Shown here: piece after piece, positions 24,647 to 36,178 of the stretch
Layout: every line of letters begins with the position of its first letter
Position numbering within the stretch: position 1 is the stretch's first letter
NCBI RefSeq assembly: GCF_900496995.4
Contig: NC_044005.1
Coordinates: 51,842,517-51,906,516, forward strand
Source: Aquila chrysaetos chrysaetos
Lineage: Eukaryota; Chordata; Aves; Accipitriformes; Accipitridae
Reading direction: 5' to 3'
Length of the DNA stretch: 64,000 nucleotides
Notes under the pieces: model-generated
Told to the model about the DNA's origin: nothing
Seen by the model: the letters and a program-made list of their open reading frames with translations, nothing else
Database searches by the model: none
Made by a program: the position numbers and the translations under genes

Positions 24647-25633
24647 TCAACGTTTCTGCTGTTAAAAATAAAGCTATGTGTGATACTTCTGCCTGCCATA
24701 ACAGTGAAGCGAACTTTTGGATGAGCAGTGAGTGCTAAGCCTGCAACTCATAATTTTTCAGCAGAAAGATACACAGTGTTGTGTTTGAGAGATGGCCAGT
24801 CAGGGAAGAACTTCAAGATACCACTCAGAGCCAGTCCTCCCTTTTGGCAAACACGGGAAGCTGTTTTATGACAGTTTTCTTTAAAGTTCCTCCAGTGAAG
24901 TTCAATTAAACTGGAGACATATCTAAGATTGTTACTGATAAAATGTAGTTTTATTAAATTATAAATTCCGTAACAAAAACGAGACAGATCAAGAAAGACC
25001 TCAAAAACGAAACTACAAGGACTAGATGGCAAAGCCAGTGAAAATGCCATGAAGAGTGTATAGGTAAGAATTTGCAACAAAAGTTAACAGCATTTTTACA
25101 TTTCCATTGAAGGAAGGTAAATGATTGCTCTTGTCTAGTAAAAACACATTTTAACTCCAAACTCACATCTATTTTCTCACATTAAATTAAGCATCCTGCT
25201 CACACCCAGCATCTTGCCTGCTCCCACACTGCTTTAGTGTTCTTTTCATACATCAATCCATGCAGAAAGTAGTAAGACACTTAATGCAACAGTCAGATAA
25301 TGAAGACAATTCAAGTTGTACAGTAGATATACATTGGCCAAAAAGGGATCGAGTATCTCCAAAGGGAAAATGCTACAAAATAAACACAAGACATTTTCAA
25401 GAAAACTGGGTATTGCTAAGCAGCTTTCAAACCATTAACAGGACAACCCAGTTTCGTACAGTTAGCGTCTTCCAGCTGAGACATATTAAGAGACTTGAGT
25501 TAAACAGGCCAAATCTGTTTCTCCCCCTCACCCCACCCTCCCACCAAACACACTGCTAGGTTTGAGTGCAACGCCAACGTGGACAGAAAATTTACAGATA
25601 CAGGACTGAGTTTTTAATCGCATGGCTCTAGAT
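24647..25633 (-). other. RNF146: Probable RNF146 3' UTR
   Basis: Non-coding, AT-rich sequence follows the RNF146 stop on the minus strand. It contains a second AATAAA at 24,955-24,950 and ends at the distal signal at 24,646. Small open frames here are not conserved-looking. Confidence 0.6.
24950..24955 (-). terminator. RNF146: Candidate poly(A) signal of RNF146 (AATAAA, proximal)
   Basis: This minus-strand AATAAA lies about 680 nt after the stop codon. Alternative polyadenylation with the 24,646 signal is possible. Confidence 0.4.
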
Positions 25634-26692
25634 TTAAACTTCAGTGACTGTGCACTGTCCATCTGGCCTTCTAGACCTTACGCTTGTGTTTACCCCCCCG
25701 CCCCCTGCCACTGGTCTATCCGCTCCTGACTGGCTTGCGTTTGCACTCGAGTGTCTCTGCTGGACAGAGGACAGGCGCTGCTGAAGGTGGGCCGATACAT
25801 CCTCGCTATCGCTGCTAGCATCCGATTCGGTCTCCTCAACAGAGGTGTCAGGGGCTGGCACCCTACCAGAAGATGATGATTCGTGGTCTTCTTCTCCCTC
25901 TCCCCTGTGACTCCTTTCAGCCATACTGTCTCCATTTATTTGTAAGTGGGCAAAAGAGTTCTCTAGAGAATTGCTCGCATCTGGTGATGGCGTTGAAGGA
26001 CTCACCAGCTGACCATCCAGTGACGGCAGGGCCCTAGCAGAAATGGATGCTAGAGGCTGCACAGCTGCAGCCCCCAGCGTCGGTGTGCTGTCTGCACCAT
26101 CGGCAGAGCTCTCTCTTGCCAGGTTGACAGTGTTAGCGTCACAGTCCAACCTCAAGCCAGCCACTCCCTTCTTTGGTATATCTATTATGTCCCGTTTTAT
26201 TTTTCTGCGGCGTCCGTGCTCATTTCTCCTATACTGAACCATATTTTCCAGATCTGCTACGTATAAAAACCCAGCGATTAGCATTTCAGTGCTCTTTTTA
26301 CCCTTGGAAAAGGCATCTTCCAGCTCTCTGCTGGTACGTTCATCATACTGCCACCAACCATTTCTACCTTCGTAGTACCAAGCGTATTCTCCATTGCCTC
26401 TGCTTGCCGCTTTGAGTTCTTCTGGTGACAATAAAGTTGGCTTGTCAAGAAAATCCTCTGGAATCTCCTGCCGGCAGAGCGCACATCGTTTCCCAAGCCA
26501 AGAAGCTCCCTTCACACACAGATAGCAGAAAACGTGTTTACAAGGCAGACTTACTGGATGGACACACGTTTGCAGACAGATAGCACATTCGGGGACTGTC
26601 AGGGAAGGTGCTGCGTTAGCACACGACTCATTTGTCTTCCTGTTTGTGGGAAGCATGTTGATTGAATGATCTATTTCGCCACAGCCAGCCAT
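25634..26692 (-). CDS. RNF146: RNF146 (Iduna), PAR-dependent RING E3 ubiquitin ligase
   Basis: A complete single-exon coding region of 352 residues. The RING finger is intact: C36, C39, C51, H53, C56, C59, C70, C73. The WWE domain follows (about residues 92-168, with [15 protein letters not shown]). The known iso-ADP-ribose contacts Y107, Y144, Q153, R163 and K175 are all present. The remainder is a Ser/Glu/Asp-rich disordered tail ending in [15 protein letters not shown]146 is switched on by poly(ADP-ribose), acts with tankyrase, and sends AXIN, tankyrase and other PARylated proteins to the proteasome, so it promotes Wnt signalling. I start at MAGCGEID: the open frame reaches five codons further, but TTTGCAG|G directly before this ATG is the splice acceptor for the 5' UTR. 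Human RNF146 is 359 residues as I recall; the difference lies in the disordered tail. Confidence 0.98.
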   Translation of the reverse strand: MAGCGEIDHSINMLPTNRKTNESCANAAPSLTVPECAICLQTCVHPVSLPCKHVFCYLCVKGASWLGKRCALCRQEIPEDFLDKPTLLSPEELKAASRGNGEYAWYYEGRNGWWQYDERTSRELEDAFSKGKKSTEMLIAGFLYVADLENMVQYRRNEHGRRRKIKRDIIDIPKKGVAGLRLDCDANTVNLARESSADGADSTPTLGAAAVQPLASISARALPSLDGQLVSPSTPSPDASNSLENSFAHLQINGDSMAERSHRGEGEEDHESSSSGRVPAPDTSVEETESDASSDSEDVSAHLQQRLSSVQQRHSSANASQSGADRPVAGGGGVNTSVRSRRPDGQCTVTEV

Positions 26693-27907
26693 CCTGCAAA
26701 GGATCAAAGATAGATTTACATCAGTTTATTCTGTCCACTGAAACTGGTACCATACGTCACCTTTGACCTCAACATCCACAGAATGAGATGGTTACCTTAA
26801 ATTAAGGTAAGTTATCATTTATGAAGCTCAACTCAAAGAAACTGATAGGTTAACATTCAGTTTCCTGAGCTGACAGACTAAATCAAGTACTGGGAGAATT
26901 TCTTTTGCTAATCACCAATCTTTATCTGTTTAATTTCAGCACATTATCATGCCAAGTTAGAAAACAAGCTTTGGAATTTCCTCCGTTCTTTCTCTGAAGT
27001 AGTGTTGATTAATGAACCTCCAGTCAGCCAGCTACTTTGGAGCCTCCTCAGGAAATTTTAAGAAGCTGTAGTTCTTTCCTGAAGAGGTGATCTAGCTGCA
27101 AACATTGAACTTAAAACTATCTCTCTTCACAATACTGGTGATCATCCGTTTAAGGGATTGCCTGAACAGTACCTCAGACTAGGTTTCCACAGTAGAAAAT
27201 ATGCCTGGCAGCAGCACCCGGCTGAAGTATTCTCCCACTCTGTTTCTTAGTCCCCATGCACCGAGGTATACCACCCCTCAAACTGGGCTCAGAACAACCA
27301 CAGGGCTGCAGAACAAACCAGATTTGAAAACTGAGGTGGCTTTTTCAAAAGATACCCTGGATTCCTTTTTCCTAAACGTCAAGCGAACTCCCCAATATAG
27401 CCGAGTACACCTCAAAAGGAATCGCTGCAGCCCAGCAGAAGCAGCGGTATACTGCAGAAGACACACAACCGTGATTCAATTGGTTTGTGAAGTCATTGCC
27501 TCTACCTTCTCTGGCCATATCTTATTTCTGTCATTAAAGATGATTTTGTAACAAACTCTTAAGACAGCAGGGAATGCAAAACTGTGTCACTTTGGCATTG
27601 TGTAGGATTTCAGTAGTTGAAAAATTCTAGCCTAAATATGCAAATGCTTTCTCGACTATATATTTGCCATAGCAATCTTTCAGTCTGTTTCATGGTAATT
27701 TTCCTTTTATGTTCATATTTATTAGCAATCAAAACCAAACACCAGATATCAAATGAGGGAGAAGAATGGGCTTGGGGGACGCAGGCCTAAAAAGGTGCCT
27801 TTTTTCATTTAAATCCCCAAGGAACTTTGAGGCTGATCTTCAGCAAAACAGCCTTTCAGTGAAACTAGTCTTTGTTGTACAAGCACCTGGGAATAGTTCA
27901 TGCAAAA

Positions 27908-28120
27908 AGATCACAGGCACGTGGGCCAAAAGGGACCTTTAGAGGTCATGTAGTCCAGTCTCCTGCTCCACATGGCACTACCACCAATACTAGATAGATC
28001 AGCTGTGGCTTTGTCTAACTGAGTTTTTTGGAAACGTGCAAGGATGGACGTACCATAACCTCCCTGGATGGCCTGCTCTAGTGTTATACACATTCCTAGC
28101 AGAATGTTTTACCTCAAGAG
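27908..28120 (-). mobile_element. CR1 LINE fragment (3' end)
   Basis: On the plus strand it reads as the reverse complement of a CR1 3' end: AAAAGGGACCTTTAGAGGTC, then ATGTAGTCCAGTCTCCTGCT, and later AACCTCCCTGGATGGCCTGC, TCTAGTGTT. These match the familiar bird CR1 line (GACC-TT-AGATCATCTAGTCCA, ACAACCTC-CTGGGCAACCTGTTCCAGTGTT). It is 5'-truncated and diverged, with no coding capacity left. It lies in the RNF146 5' intron, in the same orientation as the gene. Confidence 0.8.
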
Positions 28121-31082
28121 AAAATGCCTAGTGTTACTGTAAAAGCCTCCACTGCTTTAAACATCTTATGAATACATGCTGGGATTAAAAAAAAAAAAGT
28201 TTATGCTTCAGCATCCGTGTTTATCTTTACAATAATGTATTAAGGGCTATTTACTTAAAAATGTATTCTGTATGCTGTCTGTTCCCTTCTATCACTATAA
28301 TTTCCTCTCAAAAGACCAATGCCTCTTTAATCCATTTTTTATCAAATCATTCTTTTAAAAGCTCTACAGCTCAAATATTTTTTCCCTGAAGTAGCACATA
28401 ATTGTATCCACCTATGTTTCAGTTTCATATCTGAATTTCCTTCTCTGAGATTAAAGACAAATCTGCATACCAGTTCTTAAATCAGCATGCCAGACGCAGG
28501 CACAGCATTACCTACCACCAGTTACCTGTCGTTTTACTGTACGGTACACATCTGTCTGCAAGATCCATGCTAACAATGTTGTGAACAAGTTGCTTTCTGG
28601 GAGGCTCACACTTTTGAGGTTTTATTTTGCAACAGAATTTCACACCAAAACTAGGGGTTTATAACAAGACAGGGAAAGAAAAGCTATTGAGATTTCAGAA
28701 TACCCACAAATACAACCCAACCAGTATCTCACAACAGAAGAGCTGAAAGAGAGATCCACATATTGATTAACTTGTGCTAGCCTGCAAAGTAGGCTGAAGT
28801 AAAGGATCTGAGTTTTCAAGTGCTCCCATAATGAAATACCACTGTGCAAAAACACACAGCAGCAGAGATTTTTACTTCCACGCTACAGTTCTCCAAAAGG
28901 CTGCTCCTCCCTGAATACACTTTATAAAGGTTATCCTTTTCAGAGTCAAAGAAAAGATTAAAACAACCTGTAGATTACATAACTTCTATACAAGTCACGT
29001 ATCATAATTAAGATTTTAGAGGGGATTAAAATGCAATGCTGGGATTAAAAATCCAATCCATTTTGACAAATCAAATTCTGATACCATGAGCTAACTTAGT
29101 AGTAAACTAAAAGCAGAGTGAAAGTTCTCACCTGTTCACTGAAAGCACAAAAATGCTAACATTTGAACCGTGCTCAAAAGGTCACTCAATTTGAGGGTTC
29201 TTTGATTCCTTACTAGATCAAGACAATAATGCAGGATGTAAAAATAAAGGAGTAAATGCCTTATCTTGAAATTCCTATGTGATTTTTAATGACTCGGAGG
29301 AAAATGTTATGTGTAAAATGAATACAGCTGGAGGAGTAAACACTTATCTCTAAACAAGCGCTACGCAGCACCATAAAACTCAAAAGATAAGCACAACTGC
29401 AGTTGCATGTGCTCAGAATGCAGGACAATTACGCACTTGAAGATTCAACTAAACTGATGCTGTCTCACTTTTTAAGGGAAGATCCGAATTAATCCTTTTT
29501 TGTTTACCTTTTTAAGTATCAAATCTAGGTCATAGAGTTTGTTTATAAGCTGGTATAAGGATGTACACGTAGATTTTTATTGAAGAGGTAGTCCTTCAGA
29601 AAGGAGGAAAAACATCCAGGACTGCTATTCTGCTACATTATGGCTGTGGAAGCACTTTCATTGCAACTTCATGGTATTAAGAACTGAACAAAACTGACCA
29701 CAGAATATTTTTCCTCAAATTAAGAGTAATATTTTATAACAAGGTTTAATCAAAACAGGCTTTGCATTAGAACTTTTATCAAACAGTAAAGATCTGTTTT
29801 TTGGAGGGTTGGTGCCCTTAAGTCACTTCTGGCAACAGGGAAAATTACATTATTGAATAGTGAGACTAAAAATTAATCAAACTCAGGGACAAGTTCTAAA
29901 AATAATTTTATTTCAAGTATTTAGATCCTCAGTTCAGGTATAAATAAGTGAACAACAAGCATGTGAACACTGCATTTTAACATAAATACAGCCTAAAGCC
30001 AACTGACAAGGAGCTAGTCCACAATCTTGCCAGATCCCACCTATTATCCTTTTGTGTGGGTTTATTTTTTTTTTTTTAATTTTTAATATTAAAACATGTA
30101 TTTAATTTGTAAACTTAGGGTGCACAGCCTAGCGCACCCTTCATCAACACACACAGTATGGAAGAGGTGATGTATAAAAACTTCATGAAAAGACCCTGGG
30201 CCTTCTAGGACTCTCCTGGACGAAAAAGTAAGTTCCCACAAAACCACCTCAAAAATGTGTAATTTTTCAAACTCCCGGTCAAATTCTAACTGCAACTAAG
30301 CAGCCTGTCAAGGAGCTGACACGTGTAAGTCCATTAGCAAAACAGCAGCTTACTTTTTATGAATAATTTCTACTGAAGCATGCCACAAGACTAAAATGTC
30401 CTCTCTTCAGATGTCTCCAGCTAGGATGGCAGGTCCTCTTTCCCAAGGCTGGCTCATTCCTTACTTGTCCTGCCCAATGGTACACTACAGTGTTTCAGTT
30501 TCTCTGCGAACTAATGGAAAGCAAACAACATCACCATTACAACGCTGTACAGAGGCAAGAACGAGGAAAATACAATGCCATGGTCCCATTACAGGAAAGA
30601 AATTACTAGGCTTTCATTTACCTGATGCAGGCCATTTTCAATAAAAATATCATCAGATTTCTGTTTTATTTCTTGCAATAAGCCATTTTGGCCCACAGTT
30701 TTGATGTCAATTATTTTGATGTCTGACTTCAGCAAATTATCTTTTTCTAAAGTATTATAAGAGGCAATTATCTTTAACTGTAGTAAGTTAATGGCTCATT
30801 TCCATAACGTGACCATGCACACAAAAGGAGAAACAAGACCAAAGTTAGGAGCATGTTACGTTTATGCAAATGTAACCTCTAATAAATGACTCCTTATATT
30901 CAGAAAATTTAAAAAGTCACAATGCCTTCCTAAACCTGTTTATAAAACTATCCGTATCATATCATTCCAAAGCACTATCTAGGCTTGTATCTTGTCTCTT
31001 AATACGGGCTAGTATCAGATGCCTGAGGAGAAAACAGTGCATGCCCTAAGTCCTCTCCATATTTCAAACAGTCTGTAGCCCA

Positions 31083-31367
31083 GAGCCTTGCGTCCTTGTC
31101 CTCTTTTTCAGAGATCACATGCATTCTTTTCATGAATGAACCTCAGAACCATTCAGCACTTTTTTCTTTATAAATCTACATATGTATGTCCTCATACTAG
31201 CTTATAAACAAACTCTACGACCCAAGTTTGATACTTCACAAGGTAAACAAAAGAAGGATTAATTAGGACTTTCCTTTATTTCTTTATGAAGTGCTGAAGG
31301 GCTCCGAGGTTCATTCAAGGAGAATGAACACATGCAAACTCTGAAAAAGAGGACAAGGATGCAACTC
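31083..31367. repeat. Large imperfect inverted repeat, arms about 80 bp, spacer about 126 nt
   Basis: The segment 31,083-31,162 is the reverse complement of 31,289-31,367 over nearly its full length. A 21-bp perfect core pairs 31,093-31,113 with 31,339-31,359, followed by one mismatch and more matches. A second 12-bp perfect block pairs TGAATGAACCTC (31,133-31,144) with GAGGTTCATTCA (31,306-31,317). The arm ends match through CAGCACTT / AAGTGCTG. I judge identity at about 80% by eye, with one small indel. It lies in the RNF146 5' intron, so the transcript would carry a long hairpin. No known transposon was recognised in it. Confidence 0.85.
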
Positions 31368-34300
31368 AGCCTCCACACCTCTGAGGAAATACACCCCTCT
31401 CCAGGCTAGCGGGTAACGTCAGTCACAATAGATTTTGCCTATGTCACCAACCAGAATCTGAGCTAAGTAGTTTCACAAATACATAATAATCACTGGAAAC
31501 CAGTAAGCGTCTAACAATACCTAAACAACTCTACAGCAGTGGAGTAGGAATCTGCAAACTCAGAGAGGGCAGGGCGACCATCAAGACTGTAGTGTCGCAT
31601 TCTCTTACCCTAAACAGGAAGGTCTTGACGTACAAGAGCCACCCCTCGTTACAGAAAGTACTTGGGAATCCTCTGTAAAAAGACTGATGAGCCACAGAGT
31701 TTGTATCTTCCTTCTGGGCTGTAGCTTTCAAGATGATTCTTAAGCATTTTGAACTACAATTTCCAGTTGCTGCAAAACCTTACACATAGGAATGGTACGC
31801 AGCAGACCCGAGAATGTCACGTCTTGTATTTCAGTTTGCTCAAGGAAAGAATCATTTCAGTATAAATACAGTGCAGATCAGCCATGTAAGAGTCGAGCAA
31901 CGTCAAGGAGTGATAAGTCCCTGAGAGAACATGGAGCATTTAGTGTTATAGTACATAGTATTATAGTATTCTGTGCTATCATCCTTCATCAAATGATCGA
32001 ACTTTTATCATTAGTAACATCAGAGTGAAATGTTCAGATGACTTCAGTATAAGACACGTTACTCAACTCTGTTATTTTCTTTATAGCTGAGCTCCGTGTA
32101 ACATTCCGTGCAGCTATTTTTAGAAGGAGCTCCTAAGGAAAAACGCAAAAATTAACAAGCCTATCCACACCTTTTCTGCCCTCATCATTCTAGCAGCTTT
32201 CCCTTTCTTCACATATCAATCTGAAACCAAGAGCTGCAATCGCATTAAAATTTTGGCTCTACTAATCCACTCAAGACAAGATACTACTATGTTTGCTACG
32301 ATCAAAGAGACAGTTGCAACAAGCTTGGTGCTGTGGGTGTGGTCTTCAGTCCTTCATCTTAGGAGTTGGCTTTCTGTTACTTCTGCAGGTAGCACATCAT
32401 CAAACCAAATGCTATGTGGAGATGGGAGAAGAAGGTTGGGTCAGTTCTGGCAGATTTCTTAGGAAGTAAAAATGCATGCACGTATTCAAGGTATGTAATT
32501 ATACCTAGAAGAATCCAATTAGGGCATAATTATAGGATTAAGGTAAGGCAACTTTCTAATTGCTGCATAGCTCTTAAAAAGAGCTAGTTCACAAACCGAC
32601 TTCAAGTAACCTCTACATTTCATGACTTCGTTATTTATTTAATAAGGCAGTCTTGAAAATTTTACTAAACAGAATAAGACACTTGTGGTTACACACATAC
32701 CCCCTTTCCTGGACAGTGACTCCTCCTTTAAAGTCAAGTGGGTAAGAGCTGTGTTCTATACTCAGCAATTAATTTTCTATGCTAGAAAAGCATGCAGTGT
32801 GAGGAGTTACGCTATCTGAAGCGACCTGCAAGTATCCCTTCCTTCTGCATGCTCACTAATTCCATACATCCTATCACACACCGATTTTGAAACTTCCATT
32901 CAAGATGCGACACATGAAGGACAATCCCAGTGATGAGGAGCAAGAATTTAAATTGGGCAACATCCCCTCCCAAACTGAGGCCCAGTGAGCATTTTAACTG
33001 CTCTCTTTGTCCCCTTCAAAGTCTCTCAGGATGCTTGCTGGGAGAAGTCACATCTGCTTCTTCCACGCAACTTTAAGGTGTTGAAGTGGTGGAATTCCTA
33101 CCAGACCGATCTCCCCAAAATGATGTCAGGTTCTCCTTAAGGAAAAATTTCAAGCTTTCACTAGACCAAGACAGAATGAAATAATTTCTTGTTAGCTCAG
33201 TCAACTGTGCCCACTGGATTCCCAGTAAACTATGGGACCCAACACAATTTTTTTTCCACTTTTCTCTTTCTTCGGAAAAAACAGCAACAATAAAAAAATC
33301 CCAGAAACTCACATATTTAAGAAGCCAGCTCCTAAATGTCAATGAAGTGTTACCTCCAGTCTTAAGAAGGCTCTTCTGTAAGTAAAAGCTTAGCTTTTTA
33401 AAAACGAACAAGCATAAACCATTGGTACATTCAACTACCACCAGCTTCTAACCAAACCAGCCAAAGACTGTTATTTGAGTCCTACTTCAAGTGACAGATG
33501 ATCTCACAAATTCTGCAACTCTGTACAGATTACTCTGAAGCAGATATCATAAAATCATCTTCCCCGCCCCAGGCTAAAAACCCAACAGCTACAGCATTAC
33601 TTCAAAAGAGTAAATGCTCTTCTGTAATTACTCGGATTTTTCCATCAAGCTCCCTAACTTGTAACTCAATTATGGAGGGGGGCAGGAGGGGAAAAAGAAC
33701 CCCGGATTTTCACCCTTCCCTACAAGTTGCCATAAGCCAAATGCCATGGGAAGAAAGAAGGAAGGTGGCTGGTTTTTTAAATGGGAAAAACTCACTCTCC
33801 TGTCTGAAGGTCTGCTACGGTCACTATAGTATCAGGTCAAGGTACTGAGCCTATCAGGTATTTTTTTAAACTGTCCCTCGGCACTGGAGAGCGCAACAGA
33901 GAAATAACCTCGCTGTTTCGTGCTCTTACCTACTTTTCTGTATCTGTTTCTTAAACTTGGAATATCTTTAGGAATTGCTGATTGTGATAAGGCTTCAAAG
34001 TTGCCTGTGATTTCTTATCCTTTGCTATTACACATTAATAAAAAAACAACCCTTATATGTGCATTTGGAGCTGAATCACAGAAGAATATTCAAGTGCAGA
34101 ACAGTCAACCATTTTGGTATTGAACTGCTACGTATTTCTTCAAAATTAGGTTCTTCTCCTATGCTACAATTGGACCACTGAATTTGAATTTTGAGCATAT
34201 ATCCTATTTCAATTTATTTAACAGAGCAAATGTGAAGTTTATCACTCAAATAAAATGACACTCTGTGGAAAATGAAGCAGAAACTGGTTCACCTGAAGTT

Positions 34301-35087
34301 ATCGATGCTTCAGAAACAGAAAGGAAGTACAGGAACATCTCTTCATATATATAGACTTGATTAACACGCACAGAAGAGAGGGGGAAAAAAAACCCAAACA
34401 AAAATCAATTTTGACAAAAAGACTTTTCCCCCACCAATTCCAGGAGTCCACCGTTCAATAGCCTTTAAAAATACTGCAGTTCCAGCTCTCTAAATAAACG
34501 ACAATTCAATTACATCTAAATTGATGCAGTATATTTTGAAGGAAACAAGAACAACAGAACTTTTTCTTTCACTCGGTGCAGATTCTGCGTTACAGCAATT
34601 TAAACAATTGGTACTTTGATTCACTCTGAAAGAAACCACGGTATTAACCACACAAGACTATAAAGCAAGTTCTTGCAAACATTCAATATTTAAGATTTAC
34701 TCAAAATAACCAAATCAATATTCAGATTTCACCGTGTCTTCAATACCATTACAAACTGTAATTTTTGGTAGCGCATTTTCAGAGACGCTTGAGGAACTAT
34801 TTTTAAGTAGCCCACTGTCCAGAGGCAGCAGCTAATGAAGTAGCGGGACTGTTTTTTCAGCATTACAAATCCGACAAAAGCAAAGCGTTTTAAAGCTCTG
34901 CTCCCTACTCCTCCTTGTAATTAATTATTCAACGTCTACTTGCCTGCTGCACCACCGGTTAACAGAACCTACAGGATTTCCAGTTCACATCACGAAAGAG
35001 TTACACTAAGATTTTAAAACCCGACACTTTTATTTGGTTTCAGCTATTTCACCGGTCCGATTACCTCGTTTGTATGGGGAAACTCGT

Positions 35088-35094
35088 ACTTACT
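35088..35094 (-). other. RNF146: Candidate splice donor of an RNF146 5' UTR exon
   Basis: On the minus strand ACATTCA|GTAAGTAC is a strong donor (intron starts at 35,093) at the downstream edge of the CpG island. It could close a non-coding first exon that begins in the island. Not proven. Confidence 0.4.
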
Positions 35095-35306
35095 GAATGT
35101 TTTGCAACAGTTTTTCGCTGGTGGCAACACACGCTGCACCAGAAGCCGGACCATCTCGTCACGTCCCGCTTTAAGACTCTGAAGGGACGCGACCCAAACC
35201 CTCGAGCCGAGACACCGCAGCTCTCCCATTAAAAACCCACCGGCTCCTTCTTCCCGCGGGCTTCGTGACCGGGCTCCCACGACTCCGTGGACGACCGCCC
35301 CTCCAG

Positions 35307-35312
35307 CTCACC
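35307..35312 (-). other. RNF146: Candidate splice donor in CpG island (exon containing ATGGCCGCG)
   Basis: The minus strand reads GCGATGGCCGCG|GTGAGCTG. The short ATG start just before the donor would be an upstream open frame if this exon is used in the RNF146 5' UTR. Confidence 0.3.
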
Positions 35313-35602
35313 GCGGCCATCGCGGCCGGCCGCCTACAGCAGCGGCATTCGGAGAGGCCGGCCGACGGCACGCGGGGCGGAATGCCTCGGAAGCGCCGCG
35401 CTCCCTTCGGTCAGCGGATCCTGCCACGCGTGACGCCGCCACAGCTAATGCTCCTGACCTATTTCACTACCGAAAAGAACGAAAAACCGGGACGCGGCCG
35501 GGGGAGGCGGGGGCGGCCCGGCAGCCGCTTCGCTCCACAGCGGGCGGACAGAGGGCCCCGGCCGGGCTGACGGGACCGGCGGGAGGGACCGCTCCCGCGC
35601 CC

Positions 35603-35612
35603 GTCACGTGAC
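35603..35612. promoter_or_regulatory. GTCACGTGAC palindrome (E-box / CLEAR-type)
   Basis: A perfect 10-bp palindrome centred on CACGTG within the RNF146 CpG island. It equals the published CLEAR consensus bound by TFEB/MITF-family factors and is also a good USF or MYC/MAX site. Which factor uses it cannot be told from sequence. Confidence 0.55.
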
Positions 35613-35700
35613 CCCGCCGGCGGGGCGGGGGACGCGCTCCTCCCCCCCCTCCGCCAAAACAATGCCGGGGCGGCCGCCCCTCAGCGGCAGGCAGGCCCGC

Positions 35701-35746
35701 ACCCGCACCGATACCCACACCCGCACCGATACCCACACCCGCACCG
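35701..35746. repeat. 18-bp tandem repeat, 2.6 copies
   Basis: ACCCGCACCGATACCCAC is repeated exactly (35,701-35,718 and 35,719-35,736) and followed by a 10-bp partial copy. It lies inside the CpG island and may vary between individuals. Confidence 0.9.
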
Positions 35747-35959
35747 CGCCGCTCGCCGGCCTTTTGTTCGGGGTGCCCGCCCGCGCGGCCAGGCCTCGGC
35801 GCCCGCTCACCGCTGAGGGGAGGAGGAGGGAGGGGGGCAGCGCCGGCCCCGGGGGGGGTGTTGGAGCGACCGTTGGCGGCGGCGGCGGCCTCCCGCTCCC
35901 TCCTCCTCCTCCTCCTCGTCCTCCTCCCGCGGCGGCGCCAGGGGCCGGCTGGGCCAGGC

Positions 35960-35966
35960 ACTCACC
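35960..35966 (-). other. RNF146: Candidate splice donor of RNF146 5' UTR exon
   Basis: Minus-strand CCGGCGG|GTGAGTGCC is a near-ideal donor (intron starts at 35,965) in the centre of the CpG island, fitting an alternative first exon whose start would lie at about 36.0-36.4 kb. Confidence 0.4.
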
Positions 35967-36153
35967 CGCCGGGCCGGCCGGCTCAGCCCGCCGCCGATCA
36001 CCTGCCTCCTCTTCCTCCTCCTCCTCCGGCCCCGCCGCCGGGACAGCGGGACGCGCCGACGTCACGCGCGGGACCGGGGGGCGGGGGAGGGAACGCGCCA
36101 CTGTGACGCCGCGGAGGGGGAGGGGCGCCCGTGACGCCATTACGTGACGCCGC

Positions 36154-36178
36154 CTCGTCTCGTCTCGTCTCGTCTCGT
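36154..36178. repeat. (CTCGT)5 tandem repeat
   Basis: Five exact CTCGT units (ACGAG on the minus strand), each with a CpG, sit between a GTGACGCC octamer and a GTCACGTCC site in the CpG island. Confidence 0.9.

Larger units (their letters stand above)
26693..35093 (-). other. RNF146: RNF146 5' UTR intron region
   Basis: The sequence between the coding-exon acceptor (AG at 26,695-26,694, minus strand) and the CpG-island promoter. RNF146 in other vertebrates has several alternative non-coding 5' exons; any here cannot be placed from sequence alone. It contains a CR1 fragment (27.9 kb), a large inverted repeat (31.1 kb), and A/T runs. The longest minus-strand frame (33,073-33,441) has no recognisable protein character. 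Confidence 0.75.

Noticed and set aside
26693-26707. Five extra N-terminal codons (MILCR) of the RNF146 frame
   Set aside because: They are translated from the intron end; TTTGCAG just before the MAGCGEID start is a splice acceptor.
33073-33441. 122-codon minus-strand frame in the RNF146 5' intron
   Set aside because: No ATG at the start, Phe/Leu/Ser-rich composition and no recognisable domain; probably chance.
35459-36147. Several overlapping open frames of 100-180 codons on both strands in the CpG island
   Set aside because: Pro/Arg/Gly/Ala-rich translations in all frames are a GC-content effect in promoter DNA; none has a domain or conserved-looking segment.
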